35,128 nt of DNA, taken from FEN-1279 sp964501535 (GTDB lineage Bacteria; Bacteroidota; Ignavibacteria; Tepidaquicellales; Tepidaquicellaceae). A program made the translations under genes and the position numbers. Each line of letters begins with the position of its first letter. The first letter of the stretch is position 1. Shown here piece after piece: positions 8,868 through 17,802 of this stretch. The notes below the pieces were generated by a model that had not been told where the DNA came from, did not search any database, and saw only the letters and a program-made list of their open reading frames with translations. The stretch lies in assembly GCA_964501535.1 (NCBI GenBank), contig CAZCSV010000011.1, positions 1 through 35,128 on the forward strand, in the 5' to 3' direction.

Positions 8868-9749
8868 ATGATTAACAGTATGACCGGTTTCGGTAAATCC
8901 GAGGGTGTTTATGAGGATAAACACTATACTATCGAGATTCGCTCGGTGAACAGCCGCTTCTGCGAAATATCTCTCAGATATCCGAAAAACCTTACACCTA
9001 AAGATCTGGAACTTAAAGAGATTGTCAGACAAAAACTTACACGCGGTAAAATTTTTGTTTACGTTAGTCTCAATAATAACGGGGATAATAAAATCAATCT
9101 GACCGTCAATAAGGATTTGGTTAAGGAATATGCCGGCATCCTTAAAAATATTAAAAAAGCAATTGGCTCGAAAGAAAAAATTAAAATAGAACATCTTCTG
9201 CATTTTTCCGAAATATTATCGGCTGAACAAACCGAAGAAATCGAAGAAGATGAATATAAATTTGTTTGTGACCTGCTTAAAGAAGCTATCGAAGATGTAT
9301 TGATAATGAAAAGAAAAGAAGGTGATTTTCTTAAAAGTGATATATTCGGAAGACTCGATAATATCGAAAAAGAAGTCGATGACATTTTTGAAGCCGGAAA
9401 ATCCAGACTTCCGCTGGTAAGGAATAAAGTCTCCGAGAGAATAAATCAGTTCCTGGAAGATAAATCCATACTTGACGAGAAAAGACTCGAAATGGAAACC
9501 GTAATGCTGCTTGAAAAACTCGACATCACCGAAGAATGCGTTAGATTGAAAAGCCATATTAAATATTTCAGGGATTGTGCCGATTCGGGTGAATATGCCG
9601 GGAGAAGATTGAATTTCCTGATACAGGAATTCAACAGGGAAATTAATACCATTGCCTCGAAAGCTATGGATGCTGAAATTTCCCAGATGTCATCGTATCT
9701 GAAAGAAGAAATAGAAAAAATTAGAGAACAGATTCAGAATATTGAATAA
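8868..9749 (+). CDS. yicC: YicC family endoribonuclease
   Basis: 293 aa, the usual length. The N-terminus INSMTGFGKSEG is the family signature (YicC_N), and the C-terminal DUF1732 part ends with RRLNFLIQEFNREINTIASK and an acidic/helical tail EEEIEKIREQ-type. YicC proteins are toroidal endoribonucleases implicated in RNA turnover. The six bases between its stop and gmk suggest a transcriptional unit yicC-gmk-rpoZ; yicC beside gmk is a common bacterial arrangement. Confidence 0.95.
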   Translation: MINSMTGFGKSEGVYEDKHYTIEIRSVNSRFCEISLRYPKNLTPKDLELKEIVRQKLTRGKIFVYVSLNNNGDNKINLTVNKDLVKEYAGILKNIKKAIGSKEKIKIEHLLHFSEILSAEQTEEIEEDEYKFVCDLLKEAIEDVLIMKRKEGDFLKSDIFGRLDNIEKEVDDIFEAGKSRLPLVRNKVSERINQFLEDKSILDEKRLEMETVMLLEKLDITEECVRLKSHIKYFRDCADSGEYAGRRLNFLIQEFNREINTIASKAMDAEISQMSSYLKEEIEKIREQIQNIE

Positions 9750-9755
9750 ATAATT

Positions 9756-10319
9756 ATGCTTTTTGTATTTTCGGCTCCTTCGGGAACGGGTAAAACTTCT
9801 ATCTATAAAGAGATATTACTTAAAAATCCTGAAATCGATTTTTCGGTCTCTGCTACAACCAGAAAAAAAAGGGATGGCGAAATCGATGGTAAAGACTATT
9901 TCTTCCTCGAAGAAGATGATTTTAAAAAGAGAATTGACCGCGGGGAATTTGTGGAGTATGAAAAAATATTCGACGGAAAGTATTACGGAACGCTGAAATC
10001 TTTTGTAGACGATAAGATTGAAAACGGAAAAGATGTTTTGTTCGATTTGGATGTTAAGGGCGCCTTGTCCTTGAAAAGAATTTATAAGGATATTGCGTTG
10101 TTGATATTTATTAAGCCGCCGAATAAGGAAGTGATTAAGGAACGGCTGTTGAAAAGAGGTACCGAAAGCATGGAAATTATCGGGAAAAGATTGAAACGCT
10201 TTGATTATGAGATGGAAAAAATTAATGAGTTTGATTATGTTGTCGTTAATGACGATTTAAATAAAGCAATAAAAGAAGTTCAAAAAATAATAATTAAATA
10301 TAAATCAGGAGTAAAATAA
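9756..10319 (+). CDS. gmk: Guanylate kinase
   Basis: 187 aa. The P-loop SAPSGTGKT is at 6-14. The GMP-binding region carries SVSATTRKKRDGEIDGKDY (family S-x-TTR-x-PR-x-GE-x-G-x-DY; here KKR replaces PR-type residues), then the lid and ERLLKRGTES. It phosphorylates GMP to GDP with ATP in the cytoplasm. It is separated from yicC by 6 bp and from rpoZ by 2 bp. No SD precedes the start, but AGGAG at its very 3' end (10306-10310) serves the next gene. Confidence 0.96.
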   Translation: MLFVFSAPSGTGKTSIYKEILLKNPEIDFSVSATTRKKRDGEIDGKDYFFLEEDDFKKRIDRGEFVEYEKIFDGKYYGTLKSFVDDKIENGKDVLFDLDVKGALSLKRIYKDIALLIFIKPPNKEVIKERLLKRGTESMEIIGKRLKRFDYEMEKINEFDYVVVNDDLNKAIKEVQKIIIKYKSGVK

Positions 10320-10321
10320 AA

Positions 10322-10612
10322 ATGGCGTTAGAAACAATTGATATCTCTAAATTCGAAAAAAATGCGGAAAACCTGTATGAGGCTGTTGTGATAGCATCCA
10401 AAAGAGCCCGACAAATTAACGACGAAATGAAAATGGAGCTTAATCAGAGACTGGAACCCGTGATAGCTAAGGAAACAGAGGATGATACGATTATGAATCA
10501 GGATAAACTGAACATTTCTCTCGAATTCGAAAAGAGAGCAAAACCTACACTGGAATCAATCAATGAATTGCTGGAAGGAAAGTTAAGCTTTAGATACAGA
10601 GATAATTTCTAA
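10322..10612 (+). CDS. rpoZ: DNA-directed RNA polymerase omega subunit
   Basis: 96 aa. YEAVVIASKRARQIND (20-35) is the conserved omega segment (family 'fe.v.iaakRArqi') and resembles Bacteroidota-type omega proteins. The acidic C-terminal half with KPTLESINELLEGKLSFRY is also typical. Omega helps RNA polymerase assembly by binding the beta' C-terminus. It directly follows gmk (2-bp gap), the same order as gmk-rpoZ in E. coli and others. An AGGAG SD (10306-10310) lies 11 nt upstream of the ATG. Confidence 0.93.
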   Translation: MALETIDISKFEKNAENLYEAVVIASKRARQINDEMKMELNQRLEPVIAKETEDDTIMNQDKLNISLEFEKRAKPTLESINELLEGKLSFRYRDNF

Positions 10613-10621
10613 TTAAATCTC

Positions 10622-11839
10622 GTGCCTCTCAAAGGTAAAAAAATATTGATTGGAATAACCGGCGGAATTGCTGCGTATAAAATGTGCAGTTTCGTTCGTC
10701 TTCTTGTTAAAGCAGGAACCGAAGTGAAGGTCGTTATGACACCCTCTGCGGCAAAACTTGTGTCGCCGCTGACCTTGTCCGTACTATCCGGAAATGAAGT
10801 AATTATAAATATGTTCCCGGAATCATCCGATTGGGAAAAAAGCGAAACCGTATCCGCGGAAACATGGCATATTAATTACGGTTTATGGGCTGATGTTTTT
10901 ATAATTGCTCCAGCAACAGCTAATTCCATCGCAAAAATTGCTTGTGGTATCAGCGATAACTTCCTGCTTTCAACTGTACTTGCATGCCGGTGCCCCGTAT
11001 TCGTTGCACCTACTATGGATGTGGATATGTATAATAAACCTGTAACACAGGAAAATATCGTTAAACTGAAAAGTCGGGGATACAAAATTATCGAACCGGT
11101 TTATGGAGAACTTGCAAGCGGACTTTTTGGTATGGGTAAAATGGCTGAACCCGAAGATATGCTGGAAGAGTTAAAAAAGTTCTTCCTAAAAAAAAAAGAC
11201 CTTGAAGGAAAAAATATCCTGATTACCGCTGGTCCCACCCTCGAACCTGTCGATGCGGTTAGATATATATCAAATTATTCTTCCGGGAAAATGGGATTCG
11301 AAATTGCCAGAGCCGCTTACGATAGGGGAGCCGATGTCACTCTGATTTCAGGACCGACAAATCAAAATTCGGTTCAGGGAATTAAAAGAATAGACGTGAA
11401 GACTACTGACCAGATGTTTAATGCCGTTAAATCGAATGTTAAAGGAAAAAATATCGTGATTATGTCTGCCGCAGTGGCTGACTTTAAACCCGTTAATGTA
11501 CATAAAAATAAAATAAAGAAAGAAGAATCAAATCTTAATATAACTTTCGAAAAAACTACAGATATTCTTAAGCATCTGGGGAAAAATAAAAAGAACTTTT
11601 ACCTTGTCGGATTTGCTCTTGAAACCGATAATGAACTTGAAAACGCAAGGAAAAAATTTTATGAAAAAAATCTTGACTTGATTGTCCTTAATAATCCTAA
11701 AGAAAAAGGCGCCGGCTTCGGAACGGATACGAACATCGTTACTTTGATTGACGAAAAGAAATGCGTAAAATTACCAAAGCTCAGTAAATATGATGTAGGA
11801 AATGCCATTCTCGACTATTATTTAAAAAAAATCAGATGA
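10622..11839 (+). CDS. coaBC: Bifunctional CoaBC: phosphopantothenoylcysteine decarboxylase / phosphopantothenate-cysteine ligase
   Basis: 405 aa. CoaC (1-~190) is a flavoprotein: KKILIGITGGIAAYKMCSF at the N-terminus, catalytic His83 in TWHINYG, APATANSIAKIACGISDN, APTMDVDMY (the PxMNxxMW-type motif, with D for N as in many FCB sequences) and GELASGLFGMGKMAEP. CoaB (~196-405) has ILITAGPTLEPVDAVRYISN, SSGKMGFEIA and AAVADFKP. It makes 4'-phosphopantetheine in CoA synthesis. The start is GTG at 10622, 9 bp after rpoZ; an rpoZ-coaBC order is common. Full-length, no defects seen. Confidence 0.96.
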   Translation: MPLKGKKILIGITGGIAAYKMCSFVRLLVKAGTEVKVVMTPSAAKLVSPLTLSVLSGNEVIINMFPESSDWEKSETVSAETWHINYGLWADVFIIAPATANSIAKIACGISDNFLLSTVLACRCPVFVAPTMDVDMYNKPVTQENIVKLKSRGYKIIEPVYGELASGLFGMGKMAEPEDMLEELKKFFLKKKDLEGKNILITAGPTLEPVDAVRYISNYSSGKMGFEIARAAYDRGADVTLISGPTNQNSVQGIKRIDVKTTDQMFNAVKSNVKGKNIVIMSAAVADFKPVNVHKNKIKKEESNLNITFEKTTDILKHLGKNKKNFYLVGFALETDNELENARKKFYEKNLDLIVLNNPKEKGAGFGTDTNIVTLIDEKKCVKLPKLSKYDVGNAILDYYLKKIR

Positions 11840-11846
11840 GTTTGTT

Positions 11847-12647
11847 ATGCCGAAAGATATTAATGAAATAATCGATGGCTCTGTTGAATACCTGAAATTT
11901 ATTGAAAATTTACCTCAGTACAACTTATTTAAGGAAGATATTCCGGAAAGTAAAAATAATATTGCGGAAGATTTCCCTTCCGCTCAGACCGAAGATGATT
12001 TTAATATAAATATTTCAATTGTAAAAGATAAACCGGTGGAAAGAAATGTCGCTTACGGATTAATCCGCGAAGAGTGGATGGATTCGGAAAGTATCGATGA
12101 ACTCGATAAAAAAATTTGCGAGTGCAAAAAATGTCCCCTTTCAAAGACGAGAACTAATTTTGTTTATGGCGCTGGCAATCCGAATGCCGAAGTCGTTGTA
12201 GTGGGTGAAGCTCCTGGTAGAGAAGAAGACCTGCAGGGAAAACCCTTTGTAGGAAGAGCCGGCCAGCTTCTTACGGATATATTGAAAGCTATTAACTTCA
12301 CGCGCGATGAAGTGTATATCTGCAATATTCTGAAGTGCCGTCCGCCTGAAAACAGGAATCCTCTGCCCGAAGAAATATATCATTGCGAACCGTATCTGAT
12401 GAAACAACTGGAACTCATTAAACCAAAACTGATTCTGGCAGTAGGTACTTTCGCCGGTCAGACACTATTGAAATCGAAGGAACCGCTCGGAAAATTAAGG
12501 GGGAGATTTTTTGATTTTAATATAGGTGAAATTAAAGCTAAATTAATGGTAACTTATCACCCTGCGGCTTTACTCAGAAATCCTCACTGGAAAAAGCCGA
12601 CTTGGGAAGATGTAAAACTTTTTAGAAAAGAGTATGACAAAAATTAG
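11847..12647 (+). CDS. Uracil-DNA glycosylase, family 4 (Fe-S)
   Basis: 266 aa. The catalytic fold starts near residue 88: ICECKKCPLSKTR, then GEAPGREEDLQGKPFVGRAG (motif A, GEAPG) and TYHPAALLRNPHWK (motif B, HPAALL). Likely [4Fe-4S] ligands are C93, C96, C164 (LKCRPP) and C180 (HCEPY); C91 is an extra Cys. It removes uracil from DNA to start base-excision repair. The first ~85 residues are an acidic, low-complexity extension without recognised domain, longer than in thermophilic family-4 enzymes. It begins 7 bp after coaBC and overlaps dnaB by 14 bp, so translation may be coupled. Confidence 0.93.
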   Translation: MPKDINEIIDGSVEYLKFIENLPQYNLFKEDIPESKNNIAEDFPSAQTEDDFNINISIVKDKPVERNVAYGLIREEWMDSESIDELDKKICECKKCPLSKTRTNFVYGAGNPNAEVVVVGEAPGREEDLQGKPFVGRAGQLLTDILKAINFTRDEVYICNILKCRPPENRNPLPEEIYHCEPYLMKQLELIKPKLILAVGTFAGQTLLKSKEPLGKLRGRFFDFNIGEIKAKLMVTYHPAALLRNPHWKKPTWEDVKLFRKEYDKN

Positions 12648-14094
12648 AAAAGGACACAAACAGGAAATCGAAATTTTCGACGACAGATATGAATTCGGAG
12701 AAGGTAAAGTTCCCCCAAATGCTATCGAACTCGAATCTTCTATACTCGGCTCGATTTTAATCGATAACGATGTGATAAATGACCTGGTCCAGTTTCTTGA
12801 TTATACTCATTTCTATAAAAGTGCAAACGGCACAATCTATCAGGCAATGATGAACCTCGAAGGCAGACGCGAACCAATCGATGCGAATACTCTTAAAGAG
12901 GAACTGAAAAGAATGAATAAGCTTAGTGAGGTCGGCGGTATAGAATATATTATCGATTTGGCGAATTCAGCTGTTACTTCCGCCAATGCCGAGCATTACG
13001 GAAGAATCATTTTCGACAGGTATATTTTAAGAAATTTAATCAGCATATCTTCAAAGGTCGTCGAAAAATGTTTTGACCCTACTATAAATCCCTACGGTCT
13101 GCTCGATGAAGCAGAACGTAAGATACTCGATATTTCCGAATCGCTTTCCAAGAAAAAAGTCGTTGCCGTTAAAGATGAAATCGATAAACTCTTTAATGAA
13201 CTTGCCGATTTAAAAGACAAAGATAAAAAAGGCGTCTCCGGAGTTGCTACGGGATATGACTTGCTCGATGCGAAAACTTCGGGTTTCCAGAAATCGGAAT
13301 TGATTATCATTGCCGGAAGACCCTCGCACGGAAAAACAGCGCTCGCGATAAATATTGCCAGAAATGCCGCCGTGAATGAGGGGAAAAATGTTGCGATTTT
13401 TTCTCTAGAAATGACTACTCGCGAACTCCTTATCAGAATGCTCTCCGGAGAGGCGCGTGTGGATAATACTAAACTGAAAACGGGCAGGGCAACCGAAAAC
13501 GAATGGAACAGGGTTGCTTCAAATTTCCATAAGCTGAAAACTAATATCTATATTGACGATACCAGTGAATTATCCGTCCTTGAGCTTCGAGCAAAAGCCC
13601 GGAGAATCAAACAGGAATTCGGAATTGATATGCTGATTGTCGATTATCTCCAGCTTATTCGCGGCTTAATCTCCCACGAGAGAAGAGACCTCGAAGTCGC
13701 TTACGTTTCGAGAAGTCTGAAAGCCCTTGCAAAGGAACTCGATATTCCCGTTGTCGCCTGTGCACAGCTGAATAGGGGAATCGAACAGCGCGGAAAGGAA
13801 AAACGTCCTCAGCTCGCCGACCTCAGGGAATCGGGAGCTATCGAACAGGATGCAGACGTCGTCCTATTCGTGCATCGCCCGTTCCTTTCTCAGAAAAACG
13901 ACCCTACCGACCCGGGTTATGAAGAGCTACGTCTTAAATGTGAATTGACGATAGGTAAACAGAGAAACGGTCCCGCAGGTGAAACTTTCGACCTGATCTT
14001 CTTCCCCGAATTCACTAAATTCGAAAATAAAATCAAAAAACCCGATACCTCATTCCCCGAATCCCGCTCCTACGAAGAAGAAACACCGTTTTAA
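12634..14094 (+). CDS. dnaB: Replicative DNA helicase DnaB
   Basis: 486 aa. The N-terminal DnaB domain starts at PPNAIELESSILGSILIDND (~27-46). A linker helix follows, then the RecA-like ATPase: Walker A GRPSHGKT at 228-235 (His232 where M or V is usual), FSLEMTTRELLIRML (motif H1a), Walker B MLIVDYLQLI, AQLNRGIEQR (motif H3), and LADLRESGAIEQDADVVLFVHR with the arginine finger region. It unwinds DNA 5'-3' at the fork as a hexamer. It is translated from an ATG inside the end of the glycosylase gene. The block ends here, in front of a bidirectional terminator. Confidence 0.97.
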   Translation: MTKIRKGHKQEIEIFDDRYEFGEGKVPPNAIELESSILGSILIDNDVINDLVQFLDYTHFYKSANGTIYQAMMNLEGRREPIDANTLKEELKRMNKLSEVGGIEYIIDLANSAVTSANAEHYGRIIFDRYILRNLISISSKVVEKCFDPTINPYGLLDEAERKILDISESLSKKKVVAVKDEIDKLFNELADLKDKDKKGVSGVATGYDLLDAKTSGFQKSELIIIAGRPSHGKTALAINIARNAAVNEGKNVAIFSLEMTTRELLIRMLSGEARVDNTKLKTGRATENEWNRVASNFHKLKTNIYIDDTSELSVLELRAKARRIKQEFGIDMLIVDYLQLIRGLISHERRDLEVAYVSRSLKALAKELDIPVVACAQLNRGIEQRGKEKRPQLADLRESGAIEQDADVVLFVHRPFLSQKNDPTDPGYEELRLKCELTIGKQRNGPAGETFDLIFFPEFTKFENKIKKPDTSFPESRSYEEETPF

Positions 14095-14098
14095 TTAT

Positions 14099-14126
14099 AA
14101 AAAAACCCGATAAAAATTACCGGGTT
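14099..14126. terminator. Bidirectional terminator between dnaB and the P-domain gene
   Basis: AACCCG (14104-14109) pairs with CGGGTT (14121-14126) around an 11-nt AT-rich loop. On the minus strand the stem runs into a T-run (A-run 14099-14105 on the plus strand), a good terminator for the gene at 14166. On the plus strand only ATAAAATTTTATT follows, so it is weaker for dnaB. Confidence 0.7.
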
Positions 14127-14165
14127 ATAAAATTTTATTGCAAATTATTATTTAACTATTATTCC

Positions 14166-15545
14166 TTATAAACCACGGCGCCATATAGATTGATTTTGTG
14201 TCCCTGCAAAGATATAATTGTTAGTGATTAACAACGCCCAAACTGACGGAATGATGCTGAAACCTTGATTTATTTGAGTCCAGTTTGACCCGTTATCAGT
14301 TGAGAGATAGACGCCATAATTATTGTCTATTCCAGCAAATATTTTAGTTCCGCTTACAGCAAGAGAACCTACACTTCGATTATTCAATGTTGTTTGAGCC
14401 CAGCTTATCCCAATATCAGTTGAGAGATAGACGCCACTATCTGTCCCTGCAAATATATTATTTCCGAGTGTTACAAAGGAAAGAATAACTCGATTATTTA
14501 ATGTAGTTTGAGTCCAGCTCGTGCCGTTATTAATGGAGGAATAGACACCATAACCATCTGTCCCTGCAAATATATAATTTCCAAGTAATACTAGGGAACG
14601 AACAGTTCGATTATTCAAAGCAGTCTGGGTCCAGCTTGAACCGTTATCAGTTGAGAGATAGACTCCATTCAAATTTGTTCCCGCAAAAATATTAATTCCA
14701 CTTATGGTGAGGGACCAAGCATGATTATAATTCAAAGCAGTCTGGGTCCAGCTTGAACCGTTATTTGTGGTGAGATATACACCATTATTCCAAGTCCCCG
14801 CAAAAATATTATTTCCGCTCGTGATATAGGAAAGAATAATTTCACCATTCAAACCAGTTTGTGTCCACGTAGTTCCGTTATCTGTGGAAAAATAGACGCC
14901 ATAACCTGATATACCCACAAATATATTATTCCCAAGTGTCGTAAAAGAATTGACAGTTAGATTATTTCCCATCCCGTTCGACATTTGTACCCATTGTGAG
15001 GTCGGAATCTGTATGCGATTATAAGATACGGTTATTCCCCACGATTTAATAACTCCTGTTCTGTTGCTTACAAAACTGTTGATTATCAATGTCCATTGAC
15101 CGTTTATATTTTGTCCGTTGAAAATGGAGAGCGGCCTGTATGGTTTGAAAGTTCCCGTGTAATCCCCGCTGCCCGTGTTTATACTGTTCTGTGCCGCATC
15201 ACTGAATATTGTCCCGATGAAATTATTACCTGCATTCGTGAGCTGATATACTAATGTGTCCGTTATTCCGTTGTGAACCAGGAATATTTCAAGCTGTGTT
15301 GCCGTTATCCCTAATATTTCATCGAGTGCAAACGTCATCGAGGTTATGTTTCCCGATGAATCGACATTAATTATATCTTGGTTTAATCCTGTGTTTATTT
15401 GTACGGGCGGTGTGGTCTTTACGAAAGTATTCGTTACTGTTGTTGTTGTCCCGCTGTTTCCAGACTCGACCGGATTATCCTTATTGCAACCCGTATAAAA
15501 AAATAAAATGTATATCCCTAAAAGAATAAAAATTATTTTTTTCAT
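14166..15545 (-). CDS. Lipoprotein with P-domain and six Asp-box (BNR) repeats
   Basis: 459 aa. The lipoprotein signal KKIIFILLGIYILFFYTGC has the lipobox Cys at 20. Residues ~45-175 look like a proprotein-convertase P-domain (beta-sandwich: IFLVHNGITDTLVYQL ... NINGQWTLIINSF ... GVIKSWGITV). From ~185 to 455 there are repeats of ~40 residues, each with a GNNIFAGT strand and an Asp-box: STDNGTTW, TTNNGSSW, STDNGSSW, SINNGTSW, STDIGISW, STDNGSNW. This predicts a beta-propeller on the cell surface or outer membrane. The protein ends at IFAGTQNQSIWRRGL with no T9SS tail, unlike the related fragment at 22010-22516. The substrate or partner is unknown. Confidence 0.85.
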   Translation of the reverse strand: MKKIIFILLGIYILFFYTGCNKDNPVESGNSGTTTTVTNTFVKTTPPVQINTGLNQDIINVDSSGNITSMTFALDEILGITATQLEIFLVHNGITDTLVYQLTNAGNNFIGTIFSDAAQNSINTGSGDYTGTFKPYRPLSIFNGQNINGQWTLIINSFVSNRTGVIKSWGITVSYNRIQIPTSQWVQMSNGMGNNLTVNSFTTLGNNIFVGISGYGVYFSTDNGTTWTQTGLNGEIILSYITSGNNIFAGTWNNGVYLTTNNGSSWTQTALNYNHAWSLTISGINIFAGTNLNGVYLSTDNGSSWTQTALNNRTVRSLVLLGNYIFAGTDGYGVYSSINNGTSWTQTTLNNRVILSFVTLGNNIFAGTDSGVYLSTDIGISWAQTTLNNRSVGSLAVSGTKIFAGIDNNYGVYLSTDNGSNWTQINQGFSIIPSVWALLITNNYIFAGTQNQSIWRRGL

Positions 15546-16426
15546 AATGTTTATATTTTGAAATTTAAAATATTTTTTGATAAATAAATTATTTAGTAAA
15601 AATTATAATTTTAATGTATAATGAAATTGAACATTATAAAATTAATTGTTATTAGTTTTAATCTGTCCTTTAATGCTTTTATACTAATAAAAATCTTTAC
15701 AAAAGGTTTCCTATTGCAGAGTCACTCTTCAAATAAATAATAGGTAGTCAAAAGTGTCCGAAAAATAATTTTTTTGAAGTGTGGAGTGTAATTTCAAGAA
15801 TGTGAAGTGTTCCGGAAAATTATTTTTTTTAAAATTTATAAAGTTGTTTTCCAATGTTCTGAATAACCCGTTTGTCTCTGAAAGGTGACTCATTTTTTTA
15901 CTCCGGAAAATGGTGTTTGAGTAAAATAACTTTTATATATTATCCCATATTTTGGAACTTCTAAAATTTATTTCATTATTTTTGCAAAATCAAGTATATT
16001 TTAATAAAAAATAATAAGCAAAACACTGATTTTATCACAATTTAATGGTATCAAAAACCTGATTTCTTAAAATTAATTAAACCGCTGTGCTTAATCCTTT
16101 TGAATAATATCAGAGTAAATGTATAATAATCATTTATCATTATCTTTCCCCTCTTGACATTTATATTTAAATACCATATATTATTATGGCTGTTCTTTCG
16201 AATAAATATTCTGAAAATATTGTTGACGCTTTCGATGATTATATCATCAGAAACATCGGGAAACACACGGGAAACGCTCGTATATCGATAAATTATTGTA
16301 AAAATAATTAATAAAAATTGCGGGAAACAATATTGCAACAGGACAACGTTTCCGTTATGCGATGTATCGGAATAACAATAATTTAAAATTAAAAAATCGG
16401 GAAACGTTTCCGGTGATGGATTTGAA
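15546..16426. other. Gene-poor intergenic region of 881 bp
   Basis: No convincing gene. A 95-codon minus-strand frame (16051-16338) has no recognisable domain and odd composition. There are two imperfect copies of an AAGTGTCCGAAAAATAATT-like unit (15752-15775 and 15805-15830) and a third, partial ACTCCGGAAAA at ~15900. At 16258-16411 a cluster of GGGAAAC/GTTTCC motifs ends in the palindrome GGAAACGTTTCC (16400-16411). The rest is AT-rich sequence without structure I can name. Confidence 0.5.
16400..16411. promoter_or_regulatory. GGAAACGTTTCC palindrome, possible operator
   Basis: A perfect 12-bp palindrome with central CG, the style of LacI-family operators (GAAACGTTTC-like). Half-sites GGGAAAC or GTTTCC recur at 16258, 16269, 16322 and 16348, making a cluster. 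No LacI-type regulator gene is in the window and no clear promoter sits here, so the regulatory role is only suggested by shape. Confidence 0.3.
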
Positions 16427-16879
16427 TCACAAATTAACCCTGAAATACTTCCATTCTTTCAATTCTTTCGCCCCGAGCTTCTCGTAAAATCTTATGGCAT
16501 TTTTGTTCCAGTCCAGTACGTGCCATTCCATACGTCCGCATTTGTTTTTCTTTGCCTCTTGTAAAAGTCTATTGTAAAAAATTTTTCCAATGCCTTCGCC
16601 CCTGTAACTTTTTGAAATGTATATGTCTTCGAGGTATAAAGTCTTTTTTGCAAGGAATGTCGAATATGTGAAAAAATAAAATGCATAACCGATTAATTCT
16701 TTCCCGCACTCCGCAACCAGTACTTTTATCGGGGAATTTTTCCTGTATATGTCTTTTATTAGGTTTCCTGTTGCTTTTTTATCGGGCGGGGCGAGCTTCT
16801 CGAAATCCGCAAGCTCTGTAATCAGTCTGATGATGTCCCGTGAATCTTTTCTTGACGCTTTTCTAATTTTAATATTCAT
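16427..16879 (-). CDS. GNAT family N-acetyltransferase (diamine acetyltransferase-like)
   Basis: 150 aa, single GNAT domain. Motif A is complete: LYLEDIYISKSYRGEGIGK, with the acetyl-CoA pyrophosphate loop RGEGIG at 93-98. The C-terminal segment WHVLDWNKNAIRFYEKLGAK is the standard GNAT motif B. The combination FEKLAPP (early), LEDIYI and RMEWHVLDWN resembles spermidine/spermine-type acetyltransferases, so a polyamine or small amine substrate is plausible. Soluble and monocistronic; divergent from the DUF1460 gene 47 bp away. Confidence 0.88.
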   Translation of the reverse strand: MNIKIRKASRKDSRDIIRLITELADFEKLAPPDKKATGNLIKDIYRKNSPIKVLVAECGKELIGYAFYFFTYSTFLAKKTLYLEDIYISKSYRGEGIGKIFYNRLLQEAKKNKCGRMEWHVLDWNKNAIRFYEKLGAKELKEWKYFRVNL

Positions 16880-16926
16880 TTTATATCATTATTATTATTA
16901 ATAAATTGAATCAAATTTAAAATTAT

Positions 16927-17799
16927 ATGAAAAGAAATTACATCGTAATATCTCTAATATTTTTCTTCTTTGCAATATTCTTTTTCAGTAGCGCCGCTTT
17001 CGATAACCTGGATGACTATGAAGAGAAACTGGTGAAGAAAAAACTTGCCTCCTTCGATGAATCGCTGAAAAGTGAACCCATAAAAAAAATCATCGAAACT
17101 GTAGGGCTTAGCTTTCTCGGAACGGAATACGTTTCGGGAACGCTTGATGAGGATGTGTACAGCGAAAAACTCGTAATAAAAATTTCAGGTCTGGATTGCG
17201 TTACATTCGTTGAAAATACTCTGGCTGTCTCGAGGACAATTCAGTCGGGCTCGCAGTCTTTGGAAGATTTTAAGGATGAACTGCGGACTATCAGATACAG
17301 AGACGGGAAAATCGAAGGCTATACATCCCGGCTTCATTATTTCTCTGACTGGATTTATGATAACGAGAAAAAAGGTCTGGTGAAAGATATTACTAAGAAA
17401 ATCGGGGGAGTGCCGTATAATAAAAAAATTAATTTTATGTCCTCCCACCGCAGCTCGTATAAACAACTGAATATCGATGACGGTGAATCGCTGTCCGTGA
17501 TTAAAGCAATTGAAAATGAAATTAATAACCGCGATTTGTACTATATTCCTAAAAATGAGGTAGATACTTATTACGACGCCCTGCAGACCGGCGATATTAT
17601 CGCCACCACTACGGAAATAAAAGGGCTCGATGTTACTCACACGGGATATGTATATAAGAAAAAAGGAAAGACGTATTTCCTCCACGCATCTCTGAGCGCT
17701 TCGGAAGTGATAGTATCAAAGGAAGAATTGAAATCTTATTTGAAAAAAGATAAAAAGAAAACAGGAATAATGGTCTGCAGACCATATGACGTGAATTAA
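16927..17799 (+). CDS. DUF1460 family amidase-like exported protein
   Basis: 290 aa. The N-terminal hydrophobic segment (~5-23) is a signal peptide or anchor. DUF1460 proteins are NlpC/P60-fold enzymes (N-acetylmuramoyl-L-alanine amidase-like), and the key residues are seen: Cys91 in LDCVTFVENTLAVSR, His238 in VTHTGYVY, and the nearby His253 in FLHASLS. The likely role is cleavage of peptidoglycan or muropeptides in the periplasm. It precedes plsY by 3 bp, so the two are probably co-transcribed with the transketolase subunit. Confidence 0.88.
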   Translation: MKRNYIVISLIFFFFAIFFFSSAAFDNLDDYEEKLVKKKLASFDESLKSEPIKKIIETVGLSFLGTEYVSGTLDEDVYSEKLVIKISGLDCVTFVENTLAVSRTIQSGSQSLEDFKDELRTIRYRDGKIEGYTSRLHYFSDWIYDNEKKGLVKDITKKIGGVPYNKKINFMSSHRSSYKQLNIDDGESLSVIKAIENEINNRDLYYIPKNEVDTYYDALQTGDIIATTTEIKGLDVTHTGYVYKKKGKTYFLHASLSASEVIVSKEELKSYLKKDKKKTGIMVCRPYDVN

Positions 17800-17802
17800 A
17801 AA

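Noticed and set aside
13315..13338. DnaB Walker A with His232 (GRPSHGKT) as a sign of a defective or phage helicase.
   Set aside because: The GxxxxGKT core is intact, all other motifs are complete, and the gene sits in a housekeeping block; the His is a tolerated variable position.
16051..16338. 95-codon minus-strand frame in the 881-bp spacer.
   Set aside because: No recognisable domain, no clear ribosome binding site, unusual composition; kept only as part of the intergenic description.
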